Assembly (NCBI RefSeq): GCF_009765825.1
Contig: NZ_LMUR01000018.1
Coordinates: 1,193,739 to 1,257,738 of the forward strand
Direction of reading: 5' to 3'
Length of the DNA stretch: 64,000 bases
Source: Granulicella sp. L60
Lineage (GTDB): Bacteria > Acidobacteriota > Terriglobia > Terriglobales > Acidobacteriaceae
How positions within the stretch are numbered: position 1 is the first letter of the stretch; every line of letters starts with the position of its first letter. Shown here in pieces: positions 9,525 through 18,931 of this stretch. Under the pieces are notes generated by a model. It worked only from the letters and a program-made list of their open reading frames with translations. It had not been told where the DNA came from and made no database searches. The position numbers and the translations under genes were made by a program.

Positions 9525-10472
9525 ATGGAAGAGATGAATATAACTCCACTTGTTTTAGATGGTATTGCGATTGCTGGGCAGATCAAGGCTGAGGTCGCAG
9601 TTGAAGTCCAAGAGCTTGCCGCTCGTGGAATCACTCCCGGTCTGGCCGTAATCCTTGTCGGCGAGGTGCCGGCCTCGCAGATCTATGTTCGCAGCAAGGT
9701 AAAGACCTGCGGGGAACTGGGCATCTTCAGCGAGATGATCACACCGCCCGAGAGCATTACGACTGACGAGATGCTGGCGCTGGTGGCGGAGTTGAATGCA
9801 CGTGAAGATATCGACGGCATTTTGATTCAGCTACCGCTGCCGAAACATGTCGACACGAAGCGCTTGCTGGAGGCGGTATCTCCGGACAAAGACGTCGATG
9901 GATTTCATCCCGTCAACGCAGGACGTCTTCAGAGCGGACAGCCCGGGCTCGCTCCCTGTACGCCCGCAGGCATTATGGAGATCCTGCGTCGCAGCGGTTT
10001 GCCGGTCGCGGGTCAAAACGCTGTCGTTGTGGGGAGGTCGGACATCGTAGGCAAGCCCGCGGCGATGATGCTTCTGAATGCATCGGCAACAGTCACAATC
10101 TGCCACAGCAAGACCGCTGACCTGGCAAAGTTCACGCGGGAGGCCGATCTGCTTGTCGCCGCAATTGGACGGCCTGGTTTTGTCACTGCGGAGATGGTAA
10201 AGCCGGGAGCGACCCTGATCGATGTCGGCATCAATCGGGTGACCGATGCCGCCGAGGTGGAAGACTACTTTCCCGGCGATGCAGGTCGTGCGGCAACCTT
10301 CGCCAAGCGCGGCTCGGTTGTCGTCGGAGACATTCACCCGGCAGCGTTTGCCCTCTCCGGGGCATATACTCCTGTTCCGGGCGGAGTGGGCGCGCTCACC
10401 ATCGCGATGCTGATGCAGAACACGGTGACAGCGGCTAAGCTGCGGCGCGGCATCTCTTTAGGGAAACACTAA
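9525..10472 (+). CDS. folD: Bifunctional methylenetetrahydrofolate dehydrogenase/methenyltetrahydrofolate cyclohydrolase
   Basis: Interconverts 5,10-methylene-, 5,10-methenyl- and 10-formyl-tetrahydrofolate with NADP, supplying one-carbon units; cytosolic. The 315 residues are slightly longer than the usual 280–300 because of an N-terminal extra and a C-terminal tail. Visible motifs are YVRSKVKTCGELGI with the catalytic lysine, DGILIQLPLPKHVD, DVDGFHPVNAGRL, PCTPAGIMEIL, VVVGRSDIVGKPAAMMLL and the terminal PGGVGALTIAMLMQNT. The 10-formyl-THF it makes feeds PurN, encoded nearby. coaE starts 5 bp after its stop, so the two are cotranscribed. Confidence 0.96.
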   Translation: MEEMNITPLVLDGIAIAGQIKAEVAVEVQELAARGITPGLAVILVGEVPASQIYVRSKVKTCGELGIFSEMITPPESITTDEMLALVAELNAREDIDGILIQLPLPKHVDTKRLLEAVSPDKDVDGFHPVNAGRLQSGQPGLAPCTPAGIMEILRRSGLPVAGQNAVVVGRSDIVGKPAAMMLLNASATVTICHSKTADLAKFTREADLLVAAIGRPGFVTAEMVKPGATLIDVGINRVTDAAEVEDYFPGDAGRAATFAKRGSVVVGDIHPAAFALSGAYTPVPGGVGALTIAMLMQNTVTAAKLRRGISLGKH

Positions 10473-10477
10473 CCTGT

Positions 10478-11206
10478 ATGCTGCGCGTTGGACTTACTGG
10501 CGGTCTCGGAAGCGGAAAGTCGACCGCAGCAAAGATGTTTGCGGCGCTCGGGGCCCAGGTCCTGCAGGCTGATGTGATCGGGCGTGAGTTGATGGAGCCC
10601 GGACAGCAGGTATATTGTGCGATCGTCGCTCGCTTTGGCATCGGAGTCGTGCTGGCTGACGGCAGGCTCGACCGTACGGCTTTGGCGCGAATCGCCTTCG
10701 AGGACGGCAGGGTCGAAGATCTGAATGCGATCGTGCATCCGGCTGCCATTGCACGTCAGATGGAGTTGATTGAGGTGATCTTCCGGGCTGATCCTAATGC
10801 GGTGGTCATTGTGGAGTCGGCGTTGATCTTCGAGACCAATTACAGCGAGGCCAGCACCCGCCCCAACGTCGATGCTGGCGCTGGTGTCGATTTGCAGCAG
10901 CCGTCGAACCGAAGACTCTGGCATAGCCGGTTTGACCGAATCGTTCTCGTCACGGCGTCGGAGGAGTCGAAGATTGCGCGTTTTGTGGCTCGCTCTACGA
11001 TGCCAGGCGAGCCCATCACTGCTGAGCGCCGAGCCGAGCTCGAGGCTGAAGCGCTGCGGCGGCTTGCACGCCAGATCCCCGACGAGCGGAAGGCGTCCAT
11101 GTGCGACTACGTCCTGACCAACGGCGGCTCCTTGACCGAACTGGAGTGGCAGGTTGACCGGCTATGGCCGATCCTGCAGGCGCTGGCCAACGGGCAGACC
11201 CAATAA
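10478..11206 (+). CDS. coaE: Dephospho-CoA kinase
   Basis: Last step of coenzyme A synthesis: ATP-dependent phosphorylation of dephospho-CoA. At 242 residues it is longer than the usual ~200 owing to an insert around residues 115–150 (the SEASTRPNVDAGAGVDL region). The P-loop GLTGGLGSGKST is at the very N-terminus, followed by the QADVIGREL acid motif, the HPA motif (VHPAAIARQM) and a late RLARQIPDERKASMCDYVLTNGG with the conserved DYV.NGG ending. It is cotranscribed with folD. The insertion appears lineage-specific and does not disturb the motifs. Confidence 0.94.
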   Translation: MLRVGLTGGLGSGKSTAAKMFAALGAQVLQADVIGRELMEPGQQVYCAIVARFGIGVVLADGRLDRTALARIAFEDGRVEDLNAIVHPAAIARQMELIEVIFRADPNAVVIVESALIFETNYSEASTRPNVDAGAGVDLQQPSNRRLWHSRFDRIVLVTASEESKIARFVARSTMPGEPITAERRAELEAEALRRLARQIPDERKASMCDYVLTNGGSLTELEWQVDRLWPILQALANGQTQ

Positions 11207-11280
11207 GCAGACCAAACTCTACCCAGCTAGATACAATCGATAGTGTATGCAGGCTGCGACCTGCAATTTGAGATCAGGTT

Positions 11281-12504
11281 GTGACTACGATGAAACTGCG
11301 TCCAGTTCTGCTTGTTGTGCTTCTCCTCTCCGGCTTCTACTATCTCACCACCCATGTGGGGTCGACAGGCGCGATTGTGCCCTGGCTGCATCGTGCAGCG
11401 GTGCCGGCGGGGCCAAACGCCAGTACCGCTGCGGTCACTGGTCCGCTGGGGAGCTTTGAGCTGACCGAGGCCCACGCCGCGCCAGCCTACGATACCGAAG
11501 AACAACAGAACATCGCCGTCTATAAGAAAGCTCTACCTTCCGTTGTGAACATCACCTCCACCGCGGTTGCCTTCGACTTCTTCTACGGGCCGGTGCCTCA
11601 GCAGGGACAGGGATCAGGCTTCATCCTCGACAAGCAGGGCCACATCCTCACCAACAATCACGTCATCGATAACGCCCAGCGGGTCGAGGTCACGCTCTAC
11701 GACAAACACAAGTACAAGGCCACCGTGGTCGGCGTCGACAAGGGCCACGACCTGGCCTTGCTCCAGATTGCGAATGCGCCCAACCTCGAGCCGGCCACAC
11801 TCGCTGAGTCGCAGAGCCTCATCGTGGGCCAGCGAGTCTACGCTATTGGAAATCCCTTCGGCCTATCCGGCACGATGACGCGCGGCATCATCTCAGCGAT
11901 CCGTTCTATCCGCGGTCCGCAAGGCAATCCCATCGAAGACGCGATCCAAACCGACGCCAGTGTTAACCCCGGCAACTCCGGGGGGCCGCTACTCAACTCG
12001 CGCGGCGAGGTCATCGGCATTACCACCCTCATCGCTTCCAACGGGGCCGACCAGTCCTCCGGCATCGGGTTTGCGATTCCGATTAATACCGCCAAGGCCG
12101 TCATCGCCGACTTCGCCAAGTACGGCCGGGTACGCCGCCCTTCGCTCGACATCGTTCCCCTGCCCATAGGCCCGGACATCGCCGAACAGATCGGTCTTCC
12201 GGCAGACTACGGCATCCTGGTTCAGCGTGTCCTTCCTGGCGGCGCCGCGGAGAAGGCTGGCCTCAAGGGCGGCACGCAGCGTGCTTACCAAGGCAATATT
12301 CCCGTCATGCTCGGTGGCGATCTGATCGTAGCGATGGACGGTCAGGAGATCACCAATGCGCAGGATCTCTCTGCTGTCATGACCTCCCACCGTGCCGGCG
12401 ATGAGGTCACCATTAGCATCTTCCGAGGCCGCAAGCGGATGGACCTCAAAGTGAAGCTTGACGACGCTACGACCCAACAGGACCAGACCGGCCACGAGAC
12501 CTAG
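11281..12504 (+). CDS. Membrane-anchored HtrA/DegP-type serine protease with PDZ domain
   Basis: Trypsin-like envelope quality-control protease, 407 residues. An N-terminal hydrophobic segment (LLVVLLLSGFYYL) anchors or exports it. The protease domain (about residues 95–290) has the triad: His in LTNNHVID (near 125), Asp in GHDLALLQI (near 155) and Ser in NPGNSGGPLL (near 232). A single PDZ domain follows (about 300–395: GILVQRVLPGGAAEKAGL … LIVAMDGQEI), so it is DegS/HhoA-like rather than two-PDZ DegP. The GTG at 11281 and the ATG at 11290 are both possible starts. It stands 74 bp after coaE and may have its own promoter. Confidence 0.93.
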   Translation: MTTMKLRPVLLVVLLLSGFYYLTTHVGSTGAIVPWLHRAAVPAGPNASTAAVTGPLGSFELTEAHAAPAYDTEEQQNIAVYKKALPSVVNITSTAVAFDFFYGPVPQQGQGSGFILDKQGHILTNNHVIDNAQRVEVTLYDKHKYKATVVGVDKGHDLALLQIANAPNLEPATLAESQSLIVGQRVYAIGNPFGLSGTMTRGIISAIRSIRGPQGNPIEDAIQTDASVNPGNSGGPLLNSRGEVIGITTLIASNGADQSSGIGFAIPINTAKAVIADFAKYGRVRRPSLDIVPLPIGPDIAEQIGLPADYGILVQRVLPGGAAEKAGLKGGTQRAYQGNIPVMLGGDLIVAMDGQEITNAQDLSAVMTSHRAGDEVTISIFRGRKRMDLKVKLDDATTQQDQTGHET

Positions 12505-12531
12505 CCTCCGTGAGAGACTTGGCCGCTTTAG

Positions 12532-13155
12532 TTAGATTGACGTAGTGTCCAAGCTTCGGTGGATATACCGTCGTTCCCTCACCTCATACATTTCGCTCAA
12601 TACTCGCGCAATCGCCTCCGGATAAGCCAGATGCTCTTGTTCAAGAATGCGTGCCGAGAGCGAGTCGTCGGTGTCGTCGTCGTGAACCGGTACGGTCTTC
12701 TGCAGAATGATCACACCGTGGTCCACCGCCTCATCGACGAAGTGCACCGTGCAGCCTGCCACCTTCGCACCGTAGTTCAACGCCTGCGCCTGCGCGTCTA
12801 ATCCCGGAAACGCCGGAAGCAGCGAAGGATGTACGTTGAGGATGCGATTCGGAAACGCTGCGACAAATCCTGGCGAGATGATCCGCATGTACCCTGCGAG
12901 GCAGACCAGGTCGACCTTATGCTGATGTAGTCGCGCGATCATCTCGGCATCGTGGTCAGCACGCTTCCGTCCGGCGGAAGGAACCGAAAACGCAGGCAGA
13001 TGAAGCTCACGCGCGACCGTCAGCCCCGGAGCGTCCTCAAGATTTGAGAGCACAACCGCAATCTCCGCGCCTTGCAGCCGGCGTTCCTGAATAGCTTTTG
13101 CAATAGCGAGAAAGTTCGAGCCTCTGCCAGAGAGGAGGATGCCCAGGCGTTTCAT
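12532..13155 (-). CDS. purN: Phosphoribosylglycinamide formyltransferase
   Basis: Transfers the formyl group from 10-formyl-THF to GAR in purine synthesis; cytosolic, 207 residues. Visible motifs are LLSGRGSNFLAI at the N-terminus, LAGYMRIISPGFV, ILNVHPSLLPAFPG (active-site Asn/His) and CTVHFVDEAVDHGVIILQ (catalytic Asp). The ATG at 13155 has a GAGGA site seven bases upstream, so a longer frame that starts at 13212 is rejected. It lies 83 bp downstream of purM on the same strand, a normal purMN pairing. FolD, encoded 2 kb away, makes its cofactor. Confidence 0.96.
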   Translation of the reverse strand: MKRLGILLSGRGSNFLAIAKAIQERRLQGAEIAVVLSNLEDAPGLTVARELHLPAFSVPSAGRKRADHDAEMIARLHQHKVDLVCLAGYMRIISPGFVAAFPNRILNVHPSLLPAFPGLDAQAQALNYGAKVAGCTVHFVDEAVDHGVIILQKTVPVHDDDTDDSLSARILEQEHLAYPEAIARVLSEMYEVRERRYIHRSLDTTSI

Positions 13156-13238
13156 AGATAATTCCTCTCTAACGATTTTAGGTGAGTCGGCAGACTTATG
13201 ACTCGCCTCCAATCCTGGAGACGAGTCTCTCTCAGCGT

Positions 13239-14501
13239 CTAGTTGTAGACGACTTTACGTTCCCCGCGCGTCACACGCCCGATAATGCAGTGGCGCTCAT
13301 TCGCGCGATTCAGAATCGCCTTGGCCTTCTTGATCTTCTCGGCTGGAATGACTGCGATCAGTCCGATCCCCATGTTGAACGTTCGAAGCATCTCCTCCTC
13401 CTCGACGTTTCCCAGATGCTGCAGGTGTTCAAATAGCGGCGGTACGGTCCAGCTTGCAAGGTCGACCACGGCTCCCATGCCCTTGGGGAGAATGCGCGGC
13501 AGATTCTCCGTAATTCCTCCCCCGGTAATATGTGCCATGCCGCTAACGACCTCGGCCCCGGTCAGCTTCTTGATTACGGAGAGGTAGCTTCGGTGTGTAC
13601 GCATCAGAGCCGCGCCGGTCTTGTCTTTCAACTCGTTTATGTACTGATCCGGACCGTACTTCGCGACCTCGAACAGAAGCTTGCGCGCAAGCGAGTAGCC
13701 GTTGGTATGCAGACCGTTCGAAGGTAGTCCCACCAGCACATCGCCAATCTGGATGTGTTCGCCCGTAATAATCTTTTCGCGGCTCACCGCGCCGATGATC
13801 GTGCCTGCAAGATCGTACTCTCCGTCGGCGTAGAAGCCTGGCATCTGTGCGGTCTCGCCACCGATTAGTGCGCAGCCGTTGGCTCTGCAGGCTTCGCTGA
13901 TGCCTTGCACAACGGTCTCGATGACCATGTCTTCTAGCTTTCCCGAAGCCAGGTAGTCTAGAAAGAACAACGGCGTAGCGCCTTGCACGGCGATGTCGTT
14001 TACGCAGTGGTTTACAAGGTCCTGTCCAACTGTGTGGTGAATGCCAAGATCGAATGCAACCTTCAGCTTCGTCCCTACACCATCCGCGCTCGAGACCAGC
14101 ACGGGATTGGGAAACTTTTCGAGGTCGAGCGCAAACAGGCCGCCAAACCCGCCAATCTCCGAGAGCACCTGTTTGTTAAATGTCTTGCGTGCAAGCATTT
14201 TGATCCGCTGTTTGCTGCGGTCGCCGCTGCTGATGTCCACACCTGCGTCAGCATAGCTGATGGGCTTTTTCGCTGGGGCGTTGGAATCGCCGGACTGTTT
14301 CTTGCCTGTAGTCCTGGTCGCCGCGGCCTTGCTTTCCGTAGTCCTGGTGGTGGCCTGTCTCAGTCCGGCTGCCTTGCTTTCCGCAACGGCGCGAAAGGAA
14401 CCGTCGGGTGCGGCTGCTAAAGGCTCCGTGGATTTTGGCTGCGATGCGGTTCCGTTGTGGGTGGCGGTGGAATCGGGCATGGGGGAGGTCTCATCCGGCA
14501 A
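13239..14501 (-). CDS. purM: Phosphoribosylformylglycinamidine cyclo-ligase with a long N-terminal extension
   Basis: ATP-dependent cyclisation of FGAM to AIR, fifth step of purine synthesis. The PurM core (about residues 80–420) begins ISYADAGVDI and contains VSSADGVGTKLKVAF, VGQDLVNHCVNDI, ALIGGETAQMPGFY and GLPSNGLHTNGYSL. About 80 residues rich in Ala, Thr, Ser and Lys precede the core and include a near-repeat (ATTRTTESKAA/ATRTTGK) caused by repeated short DNA blocks. The TTG at 14501 has a GGAG site seven bases upstream; the ATG at 14480 has none. purN follows. The extension is absent from typical PurM (about 345 residues). Confidence 0.94.
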   Translation of the reverse strand: MPDETSPMPDSTATHNGTASQPKSTEPLAAAPDGSFRAVAESKAAGLRQATTRTTESKAAATRTTGKKQSGDSNAPAKKPISYADAGVDISSGDRSKQRIKMLARKTFNKQVLSEIGGFGGLFALDLEKFPNPVLVSSADGVGTKLKVAFDLGIHHTVGQDLVNHCVNDIAVQGATPLFFLDYLASGKLEDMVIETVVQGISEACRANGCALIGGETAQMPGFYADGEYDLAGTIIGAVSREKIITGEHIQIGDVLVGLPSNGLHTNGYSLARKLLFEVAKYGPDQYINELKDKTGAALMRTHRSYLSVIKKLTGAEVVSGMAHITGGGITENLPRILPKGMGAVVDLASWTVPPLFEHLQHLGNVEEEEMLRTFNMGIGLIAVIPAEKIKKAKAILNRANERHCIIGRVTRGERKVVYN

Positions 14502-14890
14502 GGTCGTGCTCCATAAAGTAGTGCATCAAATGAAGAATTTAAGTCTAGCAGTAAGAGGTTCAAAGCCTCGTAAAACGACCGTTATTCGTCGAACGAAAGA
14601 TGTACGGTATGGGAAACTGCGCTGCAGTCTCTATGATAATCCTCCCTGAAGCTGTTAAAAAGCGCTTGTCCTGCCGGACGGGCCGCCTACTCAGCGGGAG
14701 GTCGCTTCGTGACTTTTGTACCGGGCTTGGTGGGGCTGACTTCTTGGGGCCTCGCGATGCTCGGCGGAGGATGATTCCGACCAGCGGGAGGACCTTTGCT
14801 GTCGATGGCTGCGTGACCGGTATACGCGTCGCGAAATGACCTCCCGCTGAGTAGGCGGCCCGTCCGGCAGGAGCCTCTTATACTGGCACT
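14502..14890. other. Intergenic region between purM and hemL, mostly a palindromic repeat element
   Basis: About 390 bp between divergent purM and hemL. Positions 14669–14872 are a full copy of the nested-palindrome repeat listed separately. The remaining 170 bp next to purM are AT-richer and probably hold its promoter. Confidence 0.7.
14669..14872. repeat. Nested-palindrome (MITE-like) repeat, full copy 1
   Basis: Outer arms of about 45 bp (14669–14713, beginning TCCTGCCGGACGGGCCGCC, and 14828–14872) are inverted repeats of each other. Between them an inner arm CCGACCAGCGGGAGGA is also present. A second full copy is at 23252–23441 and half copies are at 19569–19652 and 24709–24790. No transposase is encoded. 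Confidence 0.85.
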
Positions 14891-16183
14891 ATGTCACGGA
14901 ACCTTACCCGCTCGCGTCAGTTACAGCTTCGCGCTGAAAGATTTCTTCCCGGAGGCGTTGACTCGCCGGTGCGTGCGTTCCGCGCTGTGGGTGGCGACCC
15001 ACCCTTCGTGACCCGCGCCGAAGGTGCCTATCTCCACGATGCCGACGGAAACCGCTACCTCGACTTCTTCGGATCGTGGGGTCCCATGATCCTTGGGCAC
15101 GCCTTTCCGCCGGTAGTCGAGGCGATTCAGCAGGCCGCGGCCAAGGGTGCGAGCTTCGGCGCGTCTACCGCGGCGGAGGCCGATCTGGCCGAACTTGTCA
15201 CCCGATGCTTTCCCTCGGTCGAGAAGCTGAGGTTTGTCAGCTCCGGCACCGAGGCTTGTATGTCGGCTGTGCGCTTGGCCAGGGGGTTCACGGGGAGAAA
15301 TTTTGTGGTCAAGTTCGAAGGCTGCTATCACGGACACTCCGATGCCATGTTGGTGAAGGCTGGGAGTGGGGTGGCTACGCTGGGTATTCCTGGGTCGGCC
15401 GGGGTGCCGGTGGAGACGGCGATGCACACCCTGGCGCTGCCGTTCAACGATCTAGAGGCGGTTAGAACGGTATTCGCTGCGCGGGGTGCTGAGATCGCCT
15501 GCGTCATTGTGGAGCCTGTGGTGGGCAATGCGGGGACGATTGCGCCCGCTGCCGGTTACCTGCAAGGGCTCCGTGAGATCACGGCTGAGTATGGCTCGCT
15601 CCTGATCCTTGACGAGGTGATGACTGGCTTCCGCCTGTCGCTGGGCGGCGCGCAGCAGGTCTACGGCGTGACCCCGGATCTTACGACGCTGGGTAAGATC
15701 ATCGGCGGCGGTTTGCCCTGCGGAGCGTTCGGTGGGCGGGCGGATGTTATGGAATTTCTTGCTCCGCTGGGGCCGGTGTACCAGGCGGGGACGCTGAGTG
15801 GGAATCCGCTGGCGATGGCGGCGGGGATTGCGACTCTTCAGCACCTTCTCGACCATGAGGAGGCGGTCTACGGCGGCCTTGAGACGACTACGGCGAGGAT
15901 CGCTGAAGGCGTCGCGATGGTTGCGCGCGAGGCGGGTGTTCCGCTGACGGTGAACCGCGTGGGTTCGATGTTCACCTGGTTCTTTACACCGCAAGTTGTC
16001 ACCGACTTTGCTTCGGCGGCGACTTCGGATACGGCGGCGTTCGGCAGATTTCACCGCGCGATGCTCGATGCGGGTGTCTGGCTTCCGCCGAGCCAGTTTG
16101 AGGCGGCTTTTGTCTCGACCGCGCATGGCGAGGCTGAGATCGGCATGGTGCTGGAGGCGGCCCGGAGCGCGCTGCGGGTTTAG
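14891..16183 (+). CDS. hemL: Glutamate-1-semialdehyde 2,1-aminomutase
   Basis: PLP enzyme that converts glutamate-1-semialdehyde to 5-aminolevulinate in the C5 tetrapyrrole pathway; cytosolic, 430 residues as usual. Motifs seen are the N-terminal [54 protein letters not shown], the PLP aspartate in [12 protein letters not shown] and the Schiff-base lysine in [17 protein letters not shown] (near residue 268). Its last codons overlap the 3' end of the convergent MFS gene (stop codons share the bases around 16180–16183). It is preceded by a repeat element, so its promoter lies in or next to that repeat. Confidence 0.96.
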   Translation: MSRNLTRSRQLQLRAERFLPGGVDSPVRAFRAVGGDPPFVTRAEGAYLHDADGNRYLDFFGSWGPMILGHAFPPVVEAIQQAAAKGASFGASTAAEADLAELVTRCFPSVEKLRFVSSGTEACMSAVRLARGFTGRNFVVKFEGCYHGHSDAMLVKAGSGVATLGIPGSAGVPVETAMHTLALPFNDLEAVRTVFAARGAEIACVIVEPVVGNAGTIAPAAGYLQGLREITAEYGSLLILDEVMTGFRLSLGGAQQVYGVTPDLTTLGKIIGGGLPCGAFGGRADVMEFLAPLGPVYQAGTLSGNPLAMAAGIATLQHLLDHEEAVYGGLETTTARIAEGVAMVAREAGVPLTVNRVGSMFTWFFTPQVVTDFASAATSDTAAFGRFHRAMLDAGVWLPPSQFEAAFVSTAHGEAEIGMVLEAARSALRV

Positions 16184-17502
16184 GCGGCTGCGGGGGTGCC
16201 TTTGGGCTCCATCCAGATTTTTCCTGCGCCCATGAGGACGACGAGCACGACGGCGCAGAACGCGAAGACGTGGCGGACGCCGATGTGTTCGGCGAGGATG
16301 CCGCTGAGGATGAGGCCGGAGATCTGCGCGGTGAAGATGATGGACATGAAGGTAGAACCGACTCGTCCCATGAGGGCGGGAGGGGTCTCCTGCTGGAAGA
16401 GTGTCTGCGACGGGATGATGATGCCTGCCACGGCGAAGCCGATGATGAAGTCACCGAGGATGGTGGACCAGAGATGGGGCAGGGCGGTCAGGATGACGAG
16501 GCCGATGGCGATGCCGCAGAGGCCGGAGTAGACGAGCAGGGTGTTCTTGAGCTTCTTGCCGAGGGTGTTGAGGCCGTTGATGCCGACGAGCATACCGAGA
16601 CCGATCATCGCGGAGGCGACGCTGAAGGCCTTGGTGGAGCCGTGGAGCGAGTCGCGGACGTAGATGGCGATGAGCGGGCCGAAGCAGCCGAGGACGAACA
16701 TTCCGGCGGCCATGGCGAGGATGACGAAGAGCAGGGCGGCGTGGTGCAGGATGAAGTTGATTCCCTGCTTCATGTCGAGCCAGATCTTTCCGAGCGCGGA
16801 GTGGCCTTCGCTGTTGGGGTCGGAGGGTGTTGCGGGATGGGGTGCCGGGGCTGCGGGCTTGAGGAAGGGGACGGAGGCGATGAGCAGGGCGGAGCCGACG
16901 AAGCTGGCGGAGTCGAAGAGATAGCAGCTCATAGAGCCGAGATAGGAGACCATGAGGCCGGCGATGGCGGGTCCGATGATGCGCATGCCGAACATGACCT
17001 GCTGCATGAGCGCGTTGGCGGAGCGGAGGCCGTGGAGGGGGACGGCGGAGCGGATGGCGACACCCTGGGCAGGGCCGAAGAAGCTGGAGATGATGCTGAT
17101 GGCCGCGAGGACGGCGTAAAAGTGCCAGGTGCGGTTGGCGAAGATGAGCAGGAGGACGAGGGCGGCGCGGATGGAGTCGCTGGAGACCATGGTGGTCTTG
17201 AGGGGCCAGCGGTCGACGAAGACTCCGGCCATGATGCCGAGGACGGCGATGGGCAGCATGTAGGCGATCTGGACGCCGGTGATCTGCTGGGCGTTGCCGT
17301 GGAGCTTGAAGGTGAGGACGTTGATGACGGCGAAGAGGGCGAGGAAGTCTCCGAAGACGGAGATGACCTGCGCGTACCAGAGGCGGCGCATCATGGAGAT
17401 GCGCAGAACTGCCCCCATGGAGAGCGGTTCGGGCAGCTCGGGGTCGAGGACGGTTTTTGGAGTCGACTCGGCTGGGGCCGGGTTGGTAGAGGCTGTGCTC
17501 AT
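16180..17502 (-). CDS. MFS transporter (enterobactin-exporter-like/MFS_3 type)
   Basis: Twelve-span inner-membrane carrier, 440 residues. Membrane segments alternate through the protein, e.g. [39 protein letters not shown] (with the loop 2–3 DRWP signature), [15 protein letters not shown] and [15 protein letters not shown] near the C-terminus. The resemblance is to the large group of drug or siderophore exporters; the substrate is unknown. The ATG at 17502 is chosen because it follows the deacetylase stop by 11 bp; an earlier in-frame TTG (17559) would overlap that gene. It is probably cotranscribed with the deacetylase upstream and overlaps hemL tail to tail. Confidence 0.88.
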   Translation of the reverse strand: MSTASTNPAPAESTPKTVLDPELPEPLSMGAVLRISMMRRLWYAQVISVFGDFLALFAVINVLTFKLHGNAQQITGVQIAYMLPIAVLGIMAGVFVDRWPLKTTMVSSDSIRAALVLLLIFANRTWHFYAVLAAISIISSFFGPAQGVAIRSAVPLHGLRSANALMQQVMFGMRIIGPAIAGLMVSYLGSMSCYLFDSASFVGSALLIASVPFLKPAAPAPHPATPSDPNSEGHSALGKIWLDMKQGINFILHHAALLFVILAMAAGMFVLGCFGPLIAIYVRDSLHGSTKAFSVASAMIGLGMLVGINGLNTLGKKLKNTLLVYSGLCGIAIGLVILTALPHLWSTILGDFIIGFAVAGIIIPSQTLFQQETPPALMGRVGSTFMSIIFTAQISGLILSGILAEHIGVRHVFAFCAVVLVVLMGAGKIWMEPKGTPAAA

Positions 17503-17513
17503 GGGCGGTTCGC

Positions 17514-18275
17514 CTATGGTACCGGAGTTTTGGCTGTTTGGAGATCTGATTCGAGCCAACGCTCGGGGGTGACAAATTTTATTGCGGGGAGGGCGGCGTA
17601 GTGGGTGAGGAGGAGGTTGGTGGCCTCGACGGTGGGGAGGCGGGGCTGGCCGAGGGAGGTGTGGCCGCCGTCGTGGAGGACGATGTTGGAGGCACGGTTT
17701 CGCCGCTGGTTGTGAGCGATCTTCTGCATGGTTCTGGAGGCGATCTCGGTGGCGTCGATGGGCTTCCAGTCGCCGGGGAGGATGTTCCAGTTGACGGGGG
17801 TGAGGCCGAGCTCGCGGGCGATGCGGAGGGCCAGGGGGCTGCGGGCGCCGTGGGGTGGGCGCAGGTAGCGGACGGGGACGCCGAGGGTGTCTTCGAGGAG
17901 GGCGTTGCAGTCGCTGAGCTCCTGGCGGATGCGGGAGGCGGACTGCCAGGCGAGCCAGGGGTGGGTCATGGTGTGGTTGCCGATGAGGTGTCCGGCGGCG
18001 GCGATGGCGCGGGTGATCTGGGGGCGCTGGCGGACGTAGCGGCCGATGAGGAAGAAGGTGGCGCGGGTGTTGTGGCGGGCGAGGACTTCGAGGAGGCGCT
18101 CGGTGGCGACGTCGTTGGGGCCGTCGTCGTAGGTGAGGGCGATCTCGTTGGGGTTGGGGCCGGCGATGAGGACTTTGCCGAAGAGCTGGGACTGGGCCGA
18201 GAGGGCGGCGTAGGTGAGGGTGGAGGCGGCGGCGAGGAGGGAGGCTGCGGCTATGGTGGTGGCGGTCTGCGGCAT
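17514..18275 (-). CDS. Polysaccharide deacetylase (NodB homology domain)
   Basis: Metal-dependent carbohydrate esterase family 4 protein, 253 residues, removing acetyl groups from peptidoglycan, chitin-like or exopolysaccharide chains in the envelope. An N-terminal hydrophobic stretch (AAASLLAAASTLTYAALSA) serves as signal or anchor. NodB motifs are TYDDGPND (catalytic Asp and metal Asp), GNHTMTHP (metal His pair), RPPHGARSP and the late IVLHDGG. The ATG at 18275 has an AAGGA site four bases upstream. A perfect 15-bp inverted repeat just upstream (18293–18328) may affect its expression. The MFS gene follows in the same transcript. Confidence 0.92.
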   Translation of the reverse strand: MPQTATTIAAASLLAAASTLTYAALSAQSQLFGKVLIAGPNPNEIALTYDDGPNDVATERLLEVLARHNTRATFFLIGRYVRQRPQITRAIAAAGHLIGNHTMTHPWLAWQSASRIRQELSDCNALLEDTLGVPVRYLRPPHGARSPLALRIARELGLTPVNWNILPGDWKPIDATEIASRTMQKIAHNQRRNRASNIVLHDGGHTSLGQPRLPTVEATNLLLTHYAALPAIKFVTPERWLESDLQTAKTPVP

Positions 18276-18292
18276 GGCGTCCTTTCCCCTGC

Positions 18293-18328
18293 GCATGGGG
18301 TACCCCCTCCCCTGGGGGTACCCCATGC
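18293..18328. promoter_or_regulatory. Perfect 15-bp inverted repeat upstream of the deacetylase gene
   Basis: GCATGGGGTACCCCC at 18293–18307 pairs with 18314–18328 around a 6-base loop. It lies 18 bases before the chosen start and would form a very stable hairpin in the leader or act as an operator. There is no T tract, so a terminator is unlikely. Confidence 0.6.
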
Positions 18329-18449
18329 TAAATCATTTTGATGCAATGGTTTGCGAAATGTGGTGTCGCTAAATATTTCTAAACAAATGGGTTACGTCTA
18401 AATATGTCCATCGAAAAGGGTTACGGATTTTGGTGCTGTTTGCAATGAG

Positions 18450-18478
18450 AAAAGCTCCGGTGGGTGCCGGAGCTTTTT
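18450..18478. terminator. Rho-independent terminator-like hairpin
   Basis: An 11-bp stem AAAAGCTCCGG (18450–18460) pairs with 18467–18477 around TGGGTG and is followed by Ts on the + strand; the minus strand also ends in a T run, so it can work in either direction. It lies between two minus-strand genes (bcp and the deacetylase). Confidence 0.75.
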
Positions 18479-18639
18479 CTAGTCTGTATCCAGTATAGCT
18501 TCTGGAGGGAAACTGCTGCGCAAGGGCTATCTTGATGGTTTTGAATGGGTTATGGCGAACGAGGGCTTGACAGGCGTTTGTGGCGAATCGATTTGCTGTG
18601 CTTTGGGCTCGTTGGCAGAGGACAGGAAGGCATACCCCA

Positions 18640-18696
18640 GGGGCTAAAGCCCCCATTCTTTAGCGAGGCCGAGAGACCCAAGGCTAAAGCCTTGGG
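18640..18696. repeat. Paired GGCTAAAGCC palindromes
   Basis: GGGGCTAAAGCCCC (18640–18653) and CCCAAGGCTAAAGCCTTGGG (18677–18696) form two adjacent hairpins. It is a known style of dispersed intergenic repeat in acidobacterial genomes (from general knowledge); there is one copy in this window. Confidence 0.6.
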
Positions 18697-18754
18697 ATAC
18701 CTCAGAAGCAAAAGCATTAGAGTGGCCCCTAGATGCATCGACCTCCTGTAGAGG

Positions 18755-18931
18755 GATGCGGAGCTGTCTCGGATGTGGTGCGAGATAAGGAGAGAGTATT
18801 GGGACGTTGAGGGTATGGCAGGTCCTTCGACTGCGCCTCTCGCGGTGAGACTGCGAGAGGCTCCGCTCAGGATGACAACTTCTATGTCAATCCATCAGTT
18901 ACGCTCAGGCTATATGTCGATACTGGCTAGG
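18755..18931. repeat. ~180-bp dispersed repeat, copy 1
   Basis: Shares long blocks with copies at 22685–22861 and 27207–27403: the GATAAGGAGAGAGTATTGG block, GGTCCTTCGACT, an internal hairpin around CCTCTCGC…GCGAGAGG, CTCAGGATGAC and the terminal GGCTAG. It lies about 70 bp beyond the bcp stop. Confidence 0.85.

Noticed and set aside
16270..17601. Long + strand open frame of 443 codons rich in Gly, Asp and Glu
   Set aside because: Antisense shadow of the MFS transporter; low complexity caused by GC-rich codon bias and no motif.
18369..18656. 95-codon minus-strand open frame
   Set aside because: Spans a terminator hairpin and part of a palindromic repeat; no motif.
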